A stretch of DNA of 64,000 nt from a virus. A model generated the notes under the pieces. The model ran no database searches. It saw only the letters and a program-made list of their open reading frames with translations, and was not told the origin of the DNA. The stretch's first letter is position 1, and the number at the start of each line of letters is the position of its first letter. Location of the stretch: positions 1 through 64,000 of IMG/VR virus record IMGVR_UViG_3300037468_000371, one strand, 5' to 3'. This document shows positions 35,141 to 43,128 of the stretch, in pieces. The position numbers and the translations under genes were made by a program.

Positions 35141-36000
35141 CCTACGGATGGCTGCGCCTGATGGTGTCGCGCCCTGCCCTGATGATCATGGCGGCGCTCG
35201 GCGGGGCCGTAGCGCTCGGCTTGGCGCAGCGCGCGTGCGCGCCGCCGCCGCCGCCGGCCGTAGGCGGAATCACGCCGGAGTCGCCGCGCACCGAGCCGGC
35301 GAAGGATGTGCGCGATGCGCCCGAGGAGCGGACGCCACCGCCGCCGCAGATCATCGTCATCCGGCCCGGGGAGCGCGACCGCGCCCGGATCGCCGGCGAG
35401 ATCCAGCGGCCCGACATGGCCCGCGAGTTCACCGAGGAGTCGATCGACGCGGCGCGCCGCCTCGGCGTGATCACCGAGGAGGAGGCCGCCGCGGCGCTCG
35501 CGTCGTACCGCGCAGAGCAGGAGCGACTGGCCCGAGACAACCGCGATCTGAAGGAGAAGCTGATCCAGTTTGAGCGCGAGCTGGTGGCCCGCCGCACCAT
35601 TCCCCCCGCGCCGTGGGGCGGCACCGCGACGGCGACGACCTCGCGCGTCACGGGTCGAACCGACGTCGATTTCGTGCGCGCCCCGCGGCCTCGCGTCAAT
35701 TGGCTCTGGGACTTCGGTGTCGGTGCTCGCTACACATGGTCCGACGCGGAGGTGACAAGCACGACGGGCGAACCGATCGAGGCAGACACTTCGGCGCAGA
35801 CCGTCGATGCCCATCTGTTCGCGGAGCCCGTGGAGTTCGGTCGCAGGTTCCCGACCGTTCTGCGGCTGGAGGCGGCCTACGAGAAGTCGATCGAAGGGGA
35901 CCTGGAGCTGAAGGGCATGAAGTACTCAGTCACGATGGACACCCATTTCAACCGCGACCGCCGCGTGCGGCGGCGCATGACACAGGAGGAACAGCCATGA
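35137..36000 (+). CDS. Membrane-anchored coiled-coil protein, spanin-like shape
   Basis: 287 residues. An N-terminal membrane anchor (about residues 12-32) leads to a Pro/Glu-rich linker, then an alpha-helical coiled-coil stretch (residues ~85-150, RAEQERLARDNRDLKEK), then a beta-rich C-terminal domain. The shape resembles an inner-membrane spanin but is longer than usual because of the C-terminal domain. There is a cysteine after the anchor, yet no good lipobox. It follows the putative lysis gene by ATGA overlap. Confidence 0.55.
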   Translation: MTYGWLRLMVSRPALMIMAALGGAVALGLAQRACAPPPPPAVGGITPESPRTEPAKDVRDAPEERTPPPPQIIVIRPGERDRARIAGEIQRPDMAREFTEESIDAARRLGVITEEEAAAALASYRAEQERLARDNRDLKEKLIQFERELVARRTIPPAPWGGTATATTSRVTGRTDVDFVRAPRPRVNWLWDFGVGARYTWSDAEVTSTTGEPIEADTSAQTVDAHLFAEPVEFGRRFPTVLRLEAAYEKSIEGDLELKGMKYSVTMDTHFNRDRRVRRRMTQEEQP

Positions 36001-36536
36001 GCCTGCCGGGGATCAGGAAGTGGGACGACGCGAAGGTTCTCGACGAAGCGGCGACGCGGCTCGCCAAGCTCGCGCTCGGCGCGTGCGACGGTCAGAAGCA
36101 CGGCAACCCGTTCTACGGCGACTCGGCCTTCATCGGCTACCCGACCCGCCGCAACACCGAGGCGCTCGTGCGGCTCGCGCTGACGACCGACCCGCTCGCC
36201 GTCAGCGACAACTACGACCGTGGCTTCTCGCTCAAGGAGCTGTTCGCCGCCGCGTGGGAACGTGTCGTCGCGGACGAGGGCGACGACGCGGCGGCCGAGG
36301 CGCTGCTGATGAAGAAGTACGAGGAGATCCTCGCGGGCGAGGTGTGGTCCGGCACGCCCGAGATGATCGACCGCGCGGTCGCGGCGCTCGCCTCCTACGA
36401 CCCGGAGTCGCTCTGGGTTCAGTACGTCCAGGCCGCGTGGCCGAACCATCCGCAGACGCCCGGCTCGCCCGGATGGGAAGCGGCCGAGGCCGCCGGCAAC
36501 CCGCACGAGACGGTGGACAACCCGTTCCTGCGCTGA
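35997..36536 (+). CDS. Protein of unknown function
   Basis: 179 residues, last gene of the structural/lysis operon. Helical, with GYPTRRNTEALVRLAL and FSLKELFAAAWERVV, and a Pro/Gly-rich C-terminus near the terminator. No motif recognised. ATG overlaps the preceding stop. Confidence 0.65.
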   Translation: MSLPGIRKWDDAKVLDEAATRLAKLALGACDGQKHGNPFYGDSAFIGYPTRRNTEALVRLALTTDPLAVSDNYDRGFSLKELFAAAWERVVADEGDDAAAEALLMKKYEEILAGEVWSGTPEMIDRAVAALASYDPESLWVQYVQAAWPNHPQTPGSPGWEAAEAAGNPHETVDNPFLR

Positions 36537-36566
36537 TCTAAGAGGCTTCCGGCGCGTCGCCGGAGA

Positions 36567-36632
36567 AGCCCGTCCCGGACGCCCGCACTCATCCCGCTGC
36601 GCGATCCGGGGCGGGCTTTCGTTTGTTTTCAG
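36567..36632 (+). terminator. Rho-independent terminator closing the structural operon
   Basis: A 13-bp stem pairs AGCCCGTCCCGGA (36567-36579) with TCCGGGGCGGGCT (36605-36617), with one G-T wobble and a 25-nt loop. A T-rich tail (TTCGTTTGTTTTC) follows. It stands 30 bp after the last structural/lysis gene and just before a promoter. Confidence 0.85.
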
Positions 36633-36650
36633 TCAGTTAGCGCTCAGGCT

Positions 36651-36678
36651 TTGCGGCTAACCCTGGCGGGTGTAAGGT
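36651..36678 (+). promoter_or_regulatory. Probable promoter for the DNA-metabolism operon
   Basis: TTGCGG (36651-36656) and TAAGGT (36673-36678) are spaced 16 bp, similar to -35 and -10 boxes. An inverted repeat GGGTG/CACCC straddles the -10 box and could be an operator. The -10 box ends only 10 bp before ATG 36689, so the mRNA would have almost no leader. Match to consensus is partial. Confidence 0.5.
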
Positions 36679-36688
36679 TCACCCCGTC

Positions 36689-37024
36689 ATGAGACCCATG
36701 GATATCGAAAGTCCGGAGCTGTTGGTGCGCGTCGCGCCCGACGACGGCGTGAAGCGCGAGCTGGCCGCCGCGGCCGAAGTCACGATGATCCCGCCGCGTG
36801 TCATCGCGGCGGCCGTGCTGAGGCATTGCCGCGGTCGGTTCCAGGAAATCACGGAGGAGGCGCTGGCCGAAGGGTCCATCGGCCCCGTCCTTGGCTACCG
36901 CGTCCACCAGCAGCTAGCACCCCGGCCGCGCCGCCGCCCGACCGAGAAGCCGGCGGAACGGCGCCGGCCCGCCACCGACAGAGAAGTCGCCGCCGTCGCC
37001 GCCCGCCGCCGTCGCGAACGCTAA
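36689..37024 (+). CDS. Small basic protein of unknown function
   Basis: 111 residues. The N-terminal two-thirds is likely helical (VAPDDGVKRELAAAAEVT...), and the C-terminus is strongly Arg-rich with a Pro-rich start (PRPRRRPTEKPAERRRP), a likely nucleic-acid-binding tail. First gene after the putative leaderless promoter; no Shine-Dalgarno is visible. ATG 36698 is an alternative start. Confidence 0.65.
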   Translation: MRPMDIESPELLVRVAPDDGVKRELAAAAEVTMIPPRVIAAAVLRHCRGRFQEITEEALAEGSIGPVLGYRVHQQLAPRPRRRPTEKPAERRRPATDREVAAVAARRRRER

Positions 37025-37033
37025 GCACCGGCG

Positions 37034-38812
37034 ATGCAGCCGCAAGAGCCGCAGGTCGAGCTGCTCGACGATCGGACGCTGGCCGTCCGTGGCGCCTTCT
37101 TCATCCGTGAGGCAATCAAGGAGATCCCCGGGCGCCGTTGGGATGCGGCCCGCAGCCTATGGCTGCTGCCGCGGTCGCCGTTCGCGGCCCGCGCGCTGCT
37201 CAGCGTCGTGCCCTCGGCCATCGACGTGCCCGAGGTCGTGGAACTTGCCGGCCATGTGGCCCCGGGGCGCCGGACAGATCCGGAGCTGGACGAGCCGCTG
37301 GACAATCACTCGCCCGTAGGCCCCGCGTGGCTTCACCAGACGCGGGCGGCCCGCTGGCTCCTCGGTAACGATGCGGCCCTGCTGCAATACGGCATGCGCA
37401 CGGGCAAGACCCGCTCGACCCTCGATGCGGCCCGCGCCGCGGGCGCTCGGCTCATTCTGGTACTCGCGCCGCTTCGTGCCTGCATGGTCTGGCAGCGCGA
37501 GGCCGAAGCCCATCATCCCGGCTACTTCCGCGTCGTGCGGCTCGATCGCCGCTCCATCCAGCAACGGGCGGCGCAGCTGCGTGAAGAGGTGCGGCTCGCC
37601 CTTGCCCCCGGCGGGCAGCCCGCGGTGATCGCCCTGAACTACGAGGCCGCATGGCGCCCGCTGCTCAGTGAGCCGCTGCTGTCCATTCGGTGGGACGTGC
37701 TCGTCCTGGACGAGTGCCATCGCATCAAGTCGCCCGGCTCACACCAGTCGAAGTTCTGCGGTCGCCTCCAGCGCGCCGCGCGGCGCCGTTGGGCGCTGTC
37801 GGGGACACCGCTGGCCCACTCGCCGATGGACGCCTACGCGATCTTCCGCGCGCTGGACCCCGGCATCTTCGGCACGGCCTTCGGCGCCTTCCGCTCCCGC
37901 TACGCGATCCTCGGCGGCTACCTCGGCCGCGAGGTCGTCGGCTACCGGAACCTTGAGGAGTTCCGCGAGCGCTACTTCTCGATCACGCTCGCGGCCTCCC
38001 GTGATGTCCTAGACCTGCCCGAAGCGATCCACGAGACGGTCGTGATCGAGCTGCCTGCCGAGGCGCGGCGGCTACACGCGCAGGTGAAGGACCATGCGAT
38101 GGCGATGCTGGCGAGCGGCGACGGCGAGATCGTGGCGACGAACGTCCTGACCCAGATGCTGCGGATGTGCCAGATCGCTTCCGGCCATACGCGCGTCGAC
38201 GACCCCGTGGCCGTGACCGATGGGCAGATCGGGATCTTCGATCCCGAGGCCGCGCCGGCCGCGCCCGGCGGCCCGCGCACGGTGGAGGTCCATCGCGCGA
38301 AGGAGGAGGCCGTCGTCGAGATCCTGGGGGACCTCGACCCGCGCGAGCCCGTTGTGGTGTTCTGCCGCTTCCGGCACGACTTGGATCAGGTCGAGCGCGC
38401 CACGGCCGCGGCCGGCCGCCTGTATCGGGAACTGTCGGGCCGCCGCAACGACCTTGAGGACTGGCTCGGCTCGGCCGGCGGCGAGGTGCTCGGCGTGCAG
38501 TATCAGGCCGGGGGCGAGGGGATCGATCTAGCGCGGGCGAGCTACTGCATCCTGTACAACGATACGTTCGAGCTGGCCAAGTCCGACCAGGCGATTGCCC
38601 GCATCCACGGGCCGAAGTCACGCAACCGTGTGGTCTACTTTCACCTGGTCGCCCGCGGCACCATCGACGAGTATGTGCGGGACACGCTCGTGCGCCGCCG
38701 CGATGTGATCGCCCGCGTGCTGGACGAGCGCGCCCTCGGTAACGGCGGCGGCGGCGCGCCGATCATAGACGAAGACGGGCAGCAGGCCGAAGACGAGGAG
38801 GAACCGTTCTGA
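37034..38812 (+). CDS. SNF2-like superfamily 2 helicase
   Basis: 592 residues. After an N-terminal accessory domain (HARP-like in position, about residues 5-60), the ATPase core has Walker A GMRTGKT (120-126), LVLDECH (a DEAH-type Walker B) with RIKSP, WALSGTPLAHSP (motif III) and a C-terminal RecA domain with GEVLGVQYQAGGEGIDLARA and QAIARIHGPKSRNRVVYFHLV (motifs V-VI). A short AAPAAPGG linker separates the halves. It would remodel or unwind DNA structures in replication or repair. Its stop overlaps the next ATG. Confidence 0.88.
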   Translation: MQPQEPQVELLDDRTLAVRGAFFIREAIKEIPGRRWDAARSLWLLPRSPFAARALLSVVPSAIDVPEVVELAGHVAPGRRTDPELDEPLDNHSPVGPAWLHQTRAARWLLGNDAALLQYGMRTGKTRSTLDAARAAGARLILVLAPLRACMVWQREAEAHHPGYFRVVRLDRRSIQQRAAQLREEVRLALAPGGQPAVIALNYEAAWRPLLSEPLLSIRWDVLVLDECHRIKSPGSHQSKFCGRLQRAARRRWALSGTPLAHSPMDAYAIFRALDPGIFGTAFGAFRSRYAILGGYLGREVVGYRNLEEFRERYFSITLAASRDVLDLPEAIHETVVIELPAEARRLHAQVKDHAMAMLASGDGEIVATNVLTQMLRMCQIASGHTRVDDPVAVTDGQIGIFDPEAAPAAPGGPRTVEVHRAKEEAVVEILGDLDPREPVVVFCRFRHDLDQVERATAAAGRLYRELSGRRNDLEDWLGSAGGEVLGVQYQAGGEGIDLARASYCILYNDTFELAKSDQAIARIHGPKSRNRVVYFHLVARGTIDEYVRDTLVRRRDVIARVLDERALGNGGGGAPIIDEDGQQAEDEEEPF

Positions 38813-39960
38813 TGAAGACGATAGCGGGTCGTACCGTCAACGAAGTCTACCCGCTGGTGATGTGGCTGATCGGTGAGGATGGCATCCGCACCACAAGCCG
38901 TAACGGCCCGGTTCTGCAGCTGCCCGGGCCGCTCACGATCACCACGGCCGCGCCGGGCGCTCGCGTGTTGTTCGACACCGCCCGGGACGCGAACCCGTTC
39001 TTCCACGTGGCCGAGGCCATCTGGATGCTCGCGGGCCGGGACGACGTGGAGTGGCCGGCGCGGTTCGTGCCGCGGATGCTCACGTACTCGGACGATGGCC
39101 GCACGTTGCACGGTGCCTACGGTGCCCGCTGGAGGTGCTGGGACAACGCGGACTACCGCGCCGAGCCGATCGACCAGCTCGTCGAGATCATCCAGATGCT
39201 GCGCGATGATCCGTGGACCCGCCGCGCGGTGCTCGGGTTCTGGAATCCTGCCACCGACCTAGCGATGGCTCGCTCGGGCGGTCGCGACGTGCCGTGCAAC
39301 CTGACCGCGACATTCCAGGCTGCGGCGGACTGGAATGGCAACGGCAGCCCGCGCATCGACATGACGGTGTTCCAGCGTTCCGGCGATCTGATCTGGGGCG
39401 TCACGGGGGCGAACGCCGTCCACCTGTCGATGCTGCACGAGTTCGTCGCCCGCGGCGCCGGGGGATGGCAGGGACGGATGCATCAGGTGGTCGTGAACCC
39501 TCACGTGTACTGTGATATCTACGAGCGGATCATGGCGCGGTCCCCTCACCTGCGCGACAGCGCCCGAGCGGCGCTCGCCTCGGTGTCGGACCCGTACTTC
39601 GCCGATAGCCAGCGCCCGCTGACGCAGCTGCTGTGGCCGGACGAGGAGAGCGAGATCCCGAGTGGGCGGAGCGAGATGTGCGGACACGAGATGTTCACCC
39701 GGGGCTGTCACGAGTTCCTGAAGAACGACTGGCCCGACAACCATCCGTTCCTTCCGTGGTTCAAGAAGGTGGCGCTTCCGCTGCGCGAGTCGTACTTCGC
39801 GTACCGGCGCGCTCGGGCCAACGGCTTGACCCCGGCGGCGGCTGCGCCGATCGGCTTGGGGCTCCTGAGCGGGATGGATCCGATGGGCGACTGGTACCTT
39901 GCGGCGCGGAACTGGTTCGCGCGCCGCGCCGAGGCAACGAAGGAGACAGACAGTGAGTGA
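38812..39960 (+). CDS. Thymidylate-synthase-family dUMP methylase or hydroxymethylase
   Basis: 382 residues. Catalytic Cys C162 in GRDVPCNLTATFQ, then QRSGD (188-192), N201 in GVTGANAVHLSML and HVY (231-233), the key positions of thymidylate synthase. Asn at the pyrimidine-recognition position favours dUMP; hydroxymethylases acting on dCMP usually have Asp. Phage members of this branch make dTMP or 5-hydroxymethyl-dUMP; the hypermodification genes next door favour the latter. The chain is longer than E. coli ThyA (264 residues), with extra C-terminal sequence. It overlaps the helicase stop. Confidence 0.85.
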   Translation: MKTIAGRTVNEVYPLVMWLIGEDGIRTTSRNGPVLQLPGPLTITTAAPGARVLFDTARDANPFFHVAEAIWMLAGRDDVEWPARFVPRMLTYSDDGRTLHGAYGARWRCWDNADYRAEPIDQLVEIIQMLRDDPWTRRAVLGFWNPATDLAMARSGGRDVPCNLTATFQAAADWNGNGSPRIDMTVFQRSGDLIWGVTGANAVHLSMLHEFVARGAGGWQGRMHQVVVNPHVYCDIYERIMARSPHLRDSARAALASVSDPYFADSQRPLTQLLWPDEESEIPSGRSEMCGHEMFTRGCHEFLKNDWPDNHPFLPWFKKVALPLRESYFAYRRARANGLTPAAAAPIGLGLLSGMDPMGDWYLAARNWFARRAEATKETDSE

Positions 39961-40678
39961 AGACAGAGCAGGCGATGCGAGCATGGACTACCTGAGGCAC
40001 CTCGTCGCGATCGCCGACAAGGACGTCGAGGTCTTGCGCCAGAAGGAGCGCACCTACCGCGGCTCGTGGAAGAAGCGCGGCGGGGCCGGAGCATTCCACA
40101 TGCTGGCGCGGAAGTGGGACCGGCTCGAGAACATCGCGAACGGCTCCGGCGGCGACATCTTCCAGGCCATCGACGACGACTGGAAGCTGCACGGCCCGGG
40201 CTCGCCGGACGGGACGGCGCTGGCCGAAGTCCAGGATCTGCGCCGGTACCTGATGCTCGTGGAAGCTGAGATGATCCAGCGCAGCGGCGTGGACATCGAC
40301 ATCGACGCGGACGGCGGCGGCGTGTCCGTGGACACGACGGCGTTCGGATACCCGGACTGCTTCCGGAACATCAAGTTCGCCGCCGCCGGGCCGCTCGTGC
40401 AGCATCCGGACTTCCCGGTGGACGAGCGCGAGATGGCCGAGGACGCCGCCGAGCAGGAGCGCTACTACCGGGGCCGGGGCGCGCGGCGCGCCGCGGACCG
40501 GGAGCGCTCGCTCGCCGAGGAGGCGCTCGGCCTGCTGCCGAAGCTTCGCTCGGCGCTCGAAGACGCGCACCGGAAGAAGGAGTACGACCCCGCGGTGCAG
40601 CGGGGCATCATGCTGCTGCAGGAGATCATCCACTCCATCGAACGGGCGTACGTCCCGCCGAGCGCCCGCGGCATCTGA
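39953..40678 (+). CDS. Possible Nmad1-like protein in hypermodification cassette
   Basis: 241 residues. The first ~110 show a helical pattern (RTYRGSWKKRGGAGAFHMLARKWDRLENIA, then LAEVQDLRRYLMLVEAEMI) that recalls the nucleotide-modification-associated domain 1 (DUF1599) family. The next part has an acidic stretch DIDIDADGGG and the C-terminal third is helical and basic. GTG 39953 is chosen for AAGGAG 7 bp upstream and the 8-bp overlap with the preceding gene; ATG 39983 is an alternative. Function unknown; context suggests a role in modified-nucleotide metabolism. Confidence 0.55.
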   Translation: MSEDRAGDASMDYLRHLVAIADKDVEVLRQKERTYRGSWKKRGGAGAFHMLARKWDRLENIANGSGGDIFQAIDDDWKLHGPGSPDGTALAEVQDLRRYLMLVEAEMIQRSGVDIDIDADGGGVSVDTTAFGYPDCFRNIKFAAAGPLVQHPDFPVDEREMAEDAAEQERYYRGRGARRAADRERSLAEEALGLLPKLRSALEDAHRKKEYDPAVQRGIMLLQEIIHSIERAYVPPSARGI

Positions 40679-40702
40679 ACACGAGAGAGGAGACAGACAG
40701 AG

Positions 40703-42043
40703 ATGAAGGCTCCAACGATTCACCCGCCGGCCGCGCGCCTCGGCATTCTGTTCGCCGGGCTCGGCGCGGTAGCCACAACGACAATCGCCGGCATCATCAT
40801 GGGCCGGCTCCACCCCGGGATGGCGCTGATCGGCTCGCTGACCGAGATGCAGCGCATCCGGCTCGGCACCGGGCCGGACCGCCGGAACCCGCTGATCAAG
40901 GAGCTGCTGCCGCTCGCCCCGCTCGACTCGATGGTGTTCGGAGCGTGGGACCCGATCGGAGACAGCGCCTACGAAGCCGCGCTCCGGGCCGGAGTGCTGA
41001 GCGATCTGCATCTGGAATCGGTGCAGCCTGATCTGGACCAGATCGAACCGATGTCCGCGGTGTTCTCGAGCGACTGGGTGCGCCGCCTCGCCAGCGAGGC
41101 CAACAACGTCAAGCCCGCGAGCGCGGGCCGGGACACCGGGATGGCGATCGTCGATGCGCTCTGCTCCGACATCGAACGGTTCCGCGTCGCTCACGGCAAC
41201 TGCCCGGTCGTGGTCGTTTGGACTGGCTCGACCGAGTCACACAGCCTGTCGTACCCCGAGCGGGACGGGGATCTGGTGGCGCTGCGCCACGAGTTCGAGA
41301 CCAAGCAGGCCGGCGGCCCGCTGGCGCACACGCCGCCGTCGATGTTCTACGCCTACGCCGCGGCGCTCTGCGGCGCGCCGTTCATCAACGCCTCGCCGAA
41401 CCTGTGCATGGATACCGTGGCCATGCTCGAAGCCTCGCTGGTGCTGAACGCGCCCGTGGCCGGCAAGGACCTGAAGACGGGCCAGACCCTGATGAAGACC
41501 GTTCTGGCCCCCGCGCTGAAGGCCCGCTCGCTCGGGCTGGCCGGCTGGTTCTCGACAAACATCCTCGGGAACCGCGACGGTCAGGTGCTGGACGATCCAG
41601 CGGCGTTCCGCACTAAGGAGGAGTCGAAGCTGGGCGTGCTGCAGTCCATCCTGGATCCGGACATGTATCCCGAGCTCTATGAGGACGCGTACCACAAGGT
41701 ACGGATCGAGTACTACCCGCCGCGCGGGGACGCGAAGGAGGGATGGGACAACATCGACCTGGTCGGTTGGCTCGGCTACCCGATGCAGCTGAAGGTGAAC
41801 TTCCTGTGCCGCGACTCGATCCTGGCCGCGCCGCTCGTTCTGGACCTGATCCGACTGATCGATCTGGCGCGCCGGGCCAACCTTGCCGGAGTGCAGGAAT
41901 GGCTCAGCTTCTACTTCAAGTCCCCCGTGGTGTACCCGGGTGGAATCGCAGAGCACGACCTGTTCATCCAGCACCGCAAGCTGAAGAACTTCTTGCGCAT
42001 GCTCGCTGGCCACGCGCCGCTGACGCATGCCGAAGAGGGGTGA
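40703..42043 (+). CDS. myo-Inositol-phosphate synthase (MIPS)
   Basis: 446 residues, full length. MIPS cyclises glucose 6-phosphate to 1L-myo-inositol 1-phosphate with NAD+. Clear signatures: nucleotide-binding GLGAVATTTIAG (19-30); GSLTEMQRIRLG; RRNPLIKELLPLAPLD; the catalytic KDLKTGQTLMKT; GWFSTNILGNRDGQVLDDP; YPPRGDAKEGWDNIDLVGWL; and KVNFLCRDSILAAPLVLDLI followed by QEWLSFYFKSP, close to the bacterial MIPS family. Catalytic lysines appear present, so it should be active. GGAGACAGACAGAG precedes the start. Embedded in a DNA hypermodification cassette, it most likely serves base modification (inference). Confidence 0.93.
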   Translation: MKAPTIHPPAARLGILFAGLGAVATTTIAGIIMGRLHPGMALIGSLTEMQRIRLGTGPDRRNPLIKELLPLAPLDSMVFGAWDPIGDSAYEAALRAGVLSDLHLESVQPDLDQIEPMSAVFSSDWVRRLASEANNVKPASAGRDTGMAIVDALCSDIERFRVAHGNCPVVVVWTGSTESHSLSYPERDGDLVALRHEFETKQAGGPLAHTPPSMFYAYAAALCGAPFINASPNLCMDTVAMLEASLVLNAPVAGKDLKTGQTLMKTVLAPALKARSLGLAGWFSTNILGNRDGQVLDDPAAFRTKEESKLGVLQSILDPDMYPELYEDAYHKVRIEYYPPRGDAKEGWDNIDLVGWLGYPMQLKVNFLCRDSILAAPLVLDLIRLIDLARRANLAGVQEWLSFYFKSPVVYPGGIAEHDLFIQHRKLKNFLRMLAGHAPLTHAEEG

Positions 42044-42054
42044 GGGCGAACGCC

Positions 42055-43128
42055 ATGCCCCGAGGAGTGTACCCACGCCAACCGCGCGACCCGAACCGGC
42101 CGAAGAAGGAGCGGAAGCCGCGCCAACCGCGCGACCCGAACCGGCCGCGGAAGGAGCGGAAGCCACGCCAACCGCGCGACCCGAACCGGCCGCGGAAGGA
42201 GCGGAAGCCGCATGAGGTGAAGCGCGACGCAGACGGTCGCGTCAAGAAGTACGCACGGGGCGCGGGGTTAGTCCCGGCCATCAGGACGCCGGCCGTGGCG
42301 CGCCCGCCATTCATCCTGGAGATCCGCGGGGCCGGCGGCTCGGGCAAGACCACAGTAGCCCGCGCCGTGATGTCCCGTTACGCTTCGGGGCGGCCGATGC
42401 AGTTGCACGAGCCGTGGGAGCTGGAGACGCTGGAGAAGGGCCGTCGAGTCTGGTGGGGAAGCGGCGCGCTGCTCAAGCCGGGCGCCACGCTGACACACCG
42501 TGGCACAGTAGCGCGGGTGAACAACCGGGTGTACGGGCACCTGCTCGAACGGCACGACGAGCATGGGCGTATCGCCGGCCGGCCGCTTCTGGCCGTGGGC
42601 AAGTACGCGAAGGACTGCGGCGGCGTGGACACGGTAGCGAACATGGACGTGGCCTACGAGATTATCCGCCGCTACCACGAGCTGGGGTTCGACGTCCTGG
42701 CCGAGGGCAAGGTCCTTTCCCACTCGACGAACGAGCGGCCCCTGCGCTTCAAGGATCACCTGGTTGTGATCTTCTTGGAAGTCACCGAGGAGTTCTCGTT
42801 CGAGAACCAGGTGAAGCGCCGCACCGAGAGCGGCTCAGAGACGGATATGGCGAAGCTGGAATCGATCCGCTCGAACGCGCGGGCCGAAGTCCGCGCCGCC
42901 CGATCGTTCGCGCGCCGCCTCGGCGAAGAGGGCGTGGAGGTCTTCCCGACCGACTCGCACGAGGCCGCCGTGCAGTACGCGCTGGAACGGCTCGGGCTCG
43001 AGAATGCGCCGATCCACGAGGACTTCTGGGAGCTGTTCGAGATGCCCCCGGAAAGCGACGGCCGCTCGCGGCCGCGCGGCCCCCGCTACGGAGACAGGGA
43101 CCCGGATCCGCAGGTGACGCTGTGGTAA
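42055..43128 (+). CDS. P-loop kinase of 5-hydroxymethyl-dU DNA kinase type
   Basis: 357 residues. A basic N-terminal tail holds three near-perfect 15-residue repeats (theme PRQPRDPNRP.KERK). Then comes a P-loop kinase: RGAGGSGKTTVARA (Walker A), VGKYAKDCGGVDTV, ELGFDVLAEGKVLSHS, VVIFLEVTEE and the Arg-containing lid region QVKRRTESGSE. The pattern matches enzymes that phosphorylate hydroxymethyl groups of bases in DNA, starting thymine hypermodification. GAGGGG site before ATG 42055. Confidence 0.75.
   Translation: MPRGVYPRQPRDPNRPKKERKPRQPRDPNRPRKERKPRQPRDPNRPRKERKPHEVKRDADGRVKKYARGAGLVPAIRTPAVARPPFILEIRGAGGSGKTTVARAVMSRYASGRPMQLHEPWELETLEKGRRVWWGSGALLKPGATLTHRGTVARVNNRVYGHLLERHDEHGRIAGRPLLAVGKYAKDCGGVDTVANMDVAYEIIRRYHELGFDVLAEGKVLSHSTNERPLRFKDHLVVIFLEVTEEFSFENQVKRRTESGSETDMAKLESIRSNARAEVRAARSFARRLGEEGVEVFPTDSHEAAVQYALERLGLENAPIHEDFWELFEMPPESDGRSRPRGPRYGDRDPDPQVTLW
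42076..42210 (+). repeat. Three tandem 45-bp repeats in the kinase N-terminus
   Basis: Units start at 42076, 42121 and 42166 (period exactly 45 bp), each encoding a Lys/Arg/Pro-rich 15-mer. Copies one and two differ only near KK versus RK codons. The result is a flexible positively charged tail. Confidence 0.85.

Noticed and set aside
35137-36000. Lipoprotein (outer-membrane spanin) call for the coiled-coil protein
   Set aside because: A Cys follows the anchor, but the residues before it (LAQRAC) do not fit a lipobox.
37034-38812. Restriction-type (type III) helicase reading
   Set aside because: Motifs fit SNF2-like remodelling helicases better, and no methylase or nuclease subunit lies beside it.
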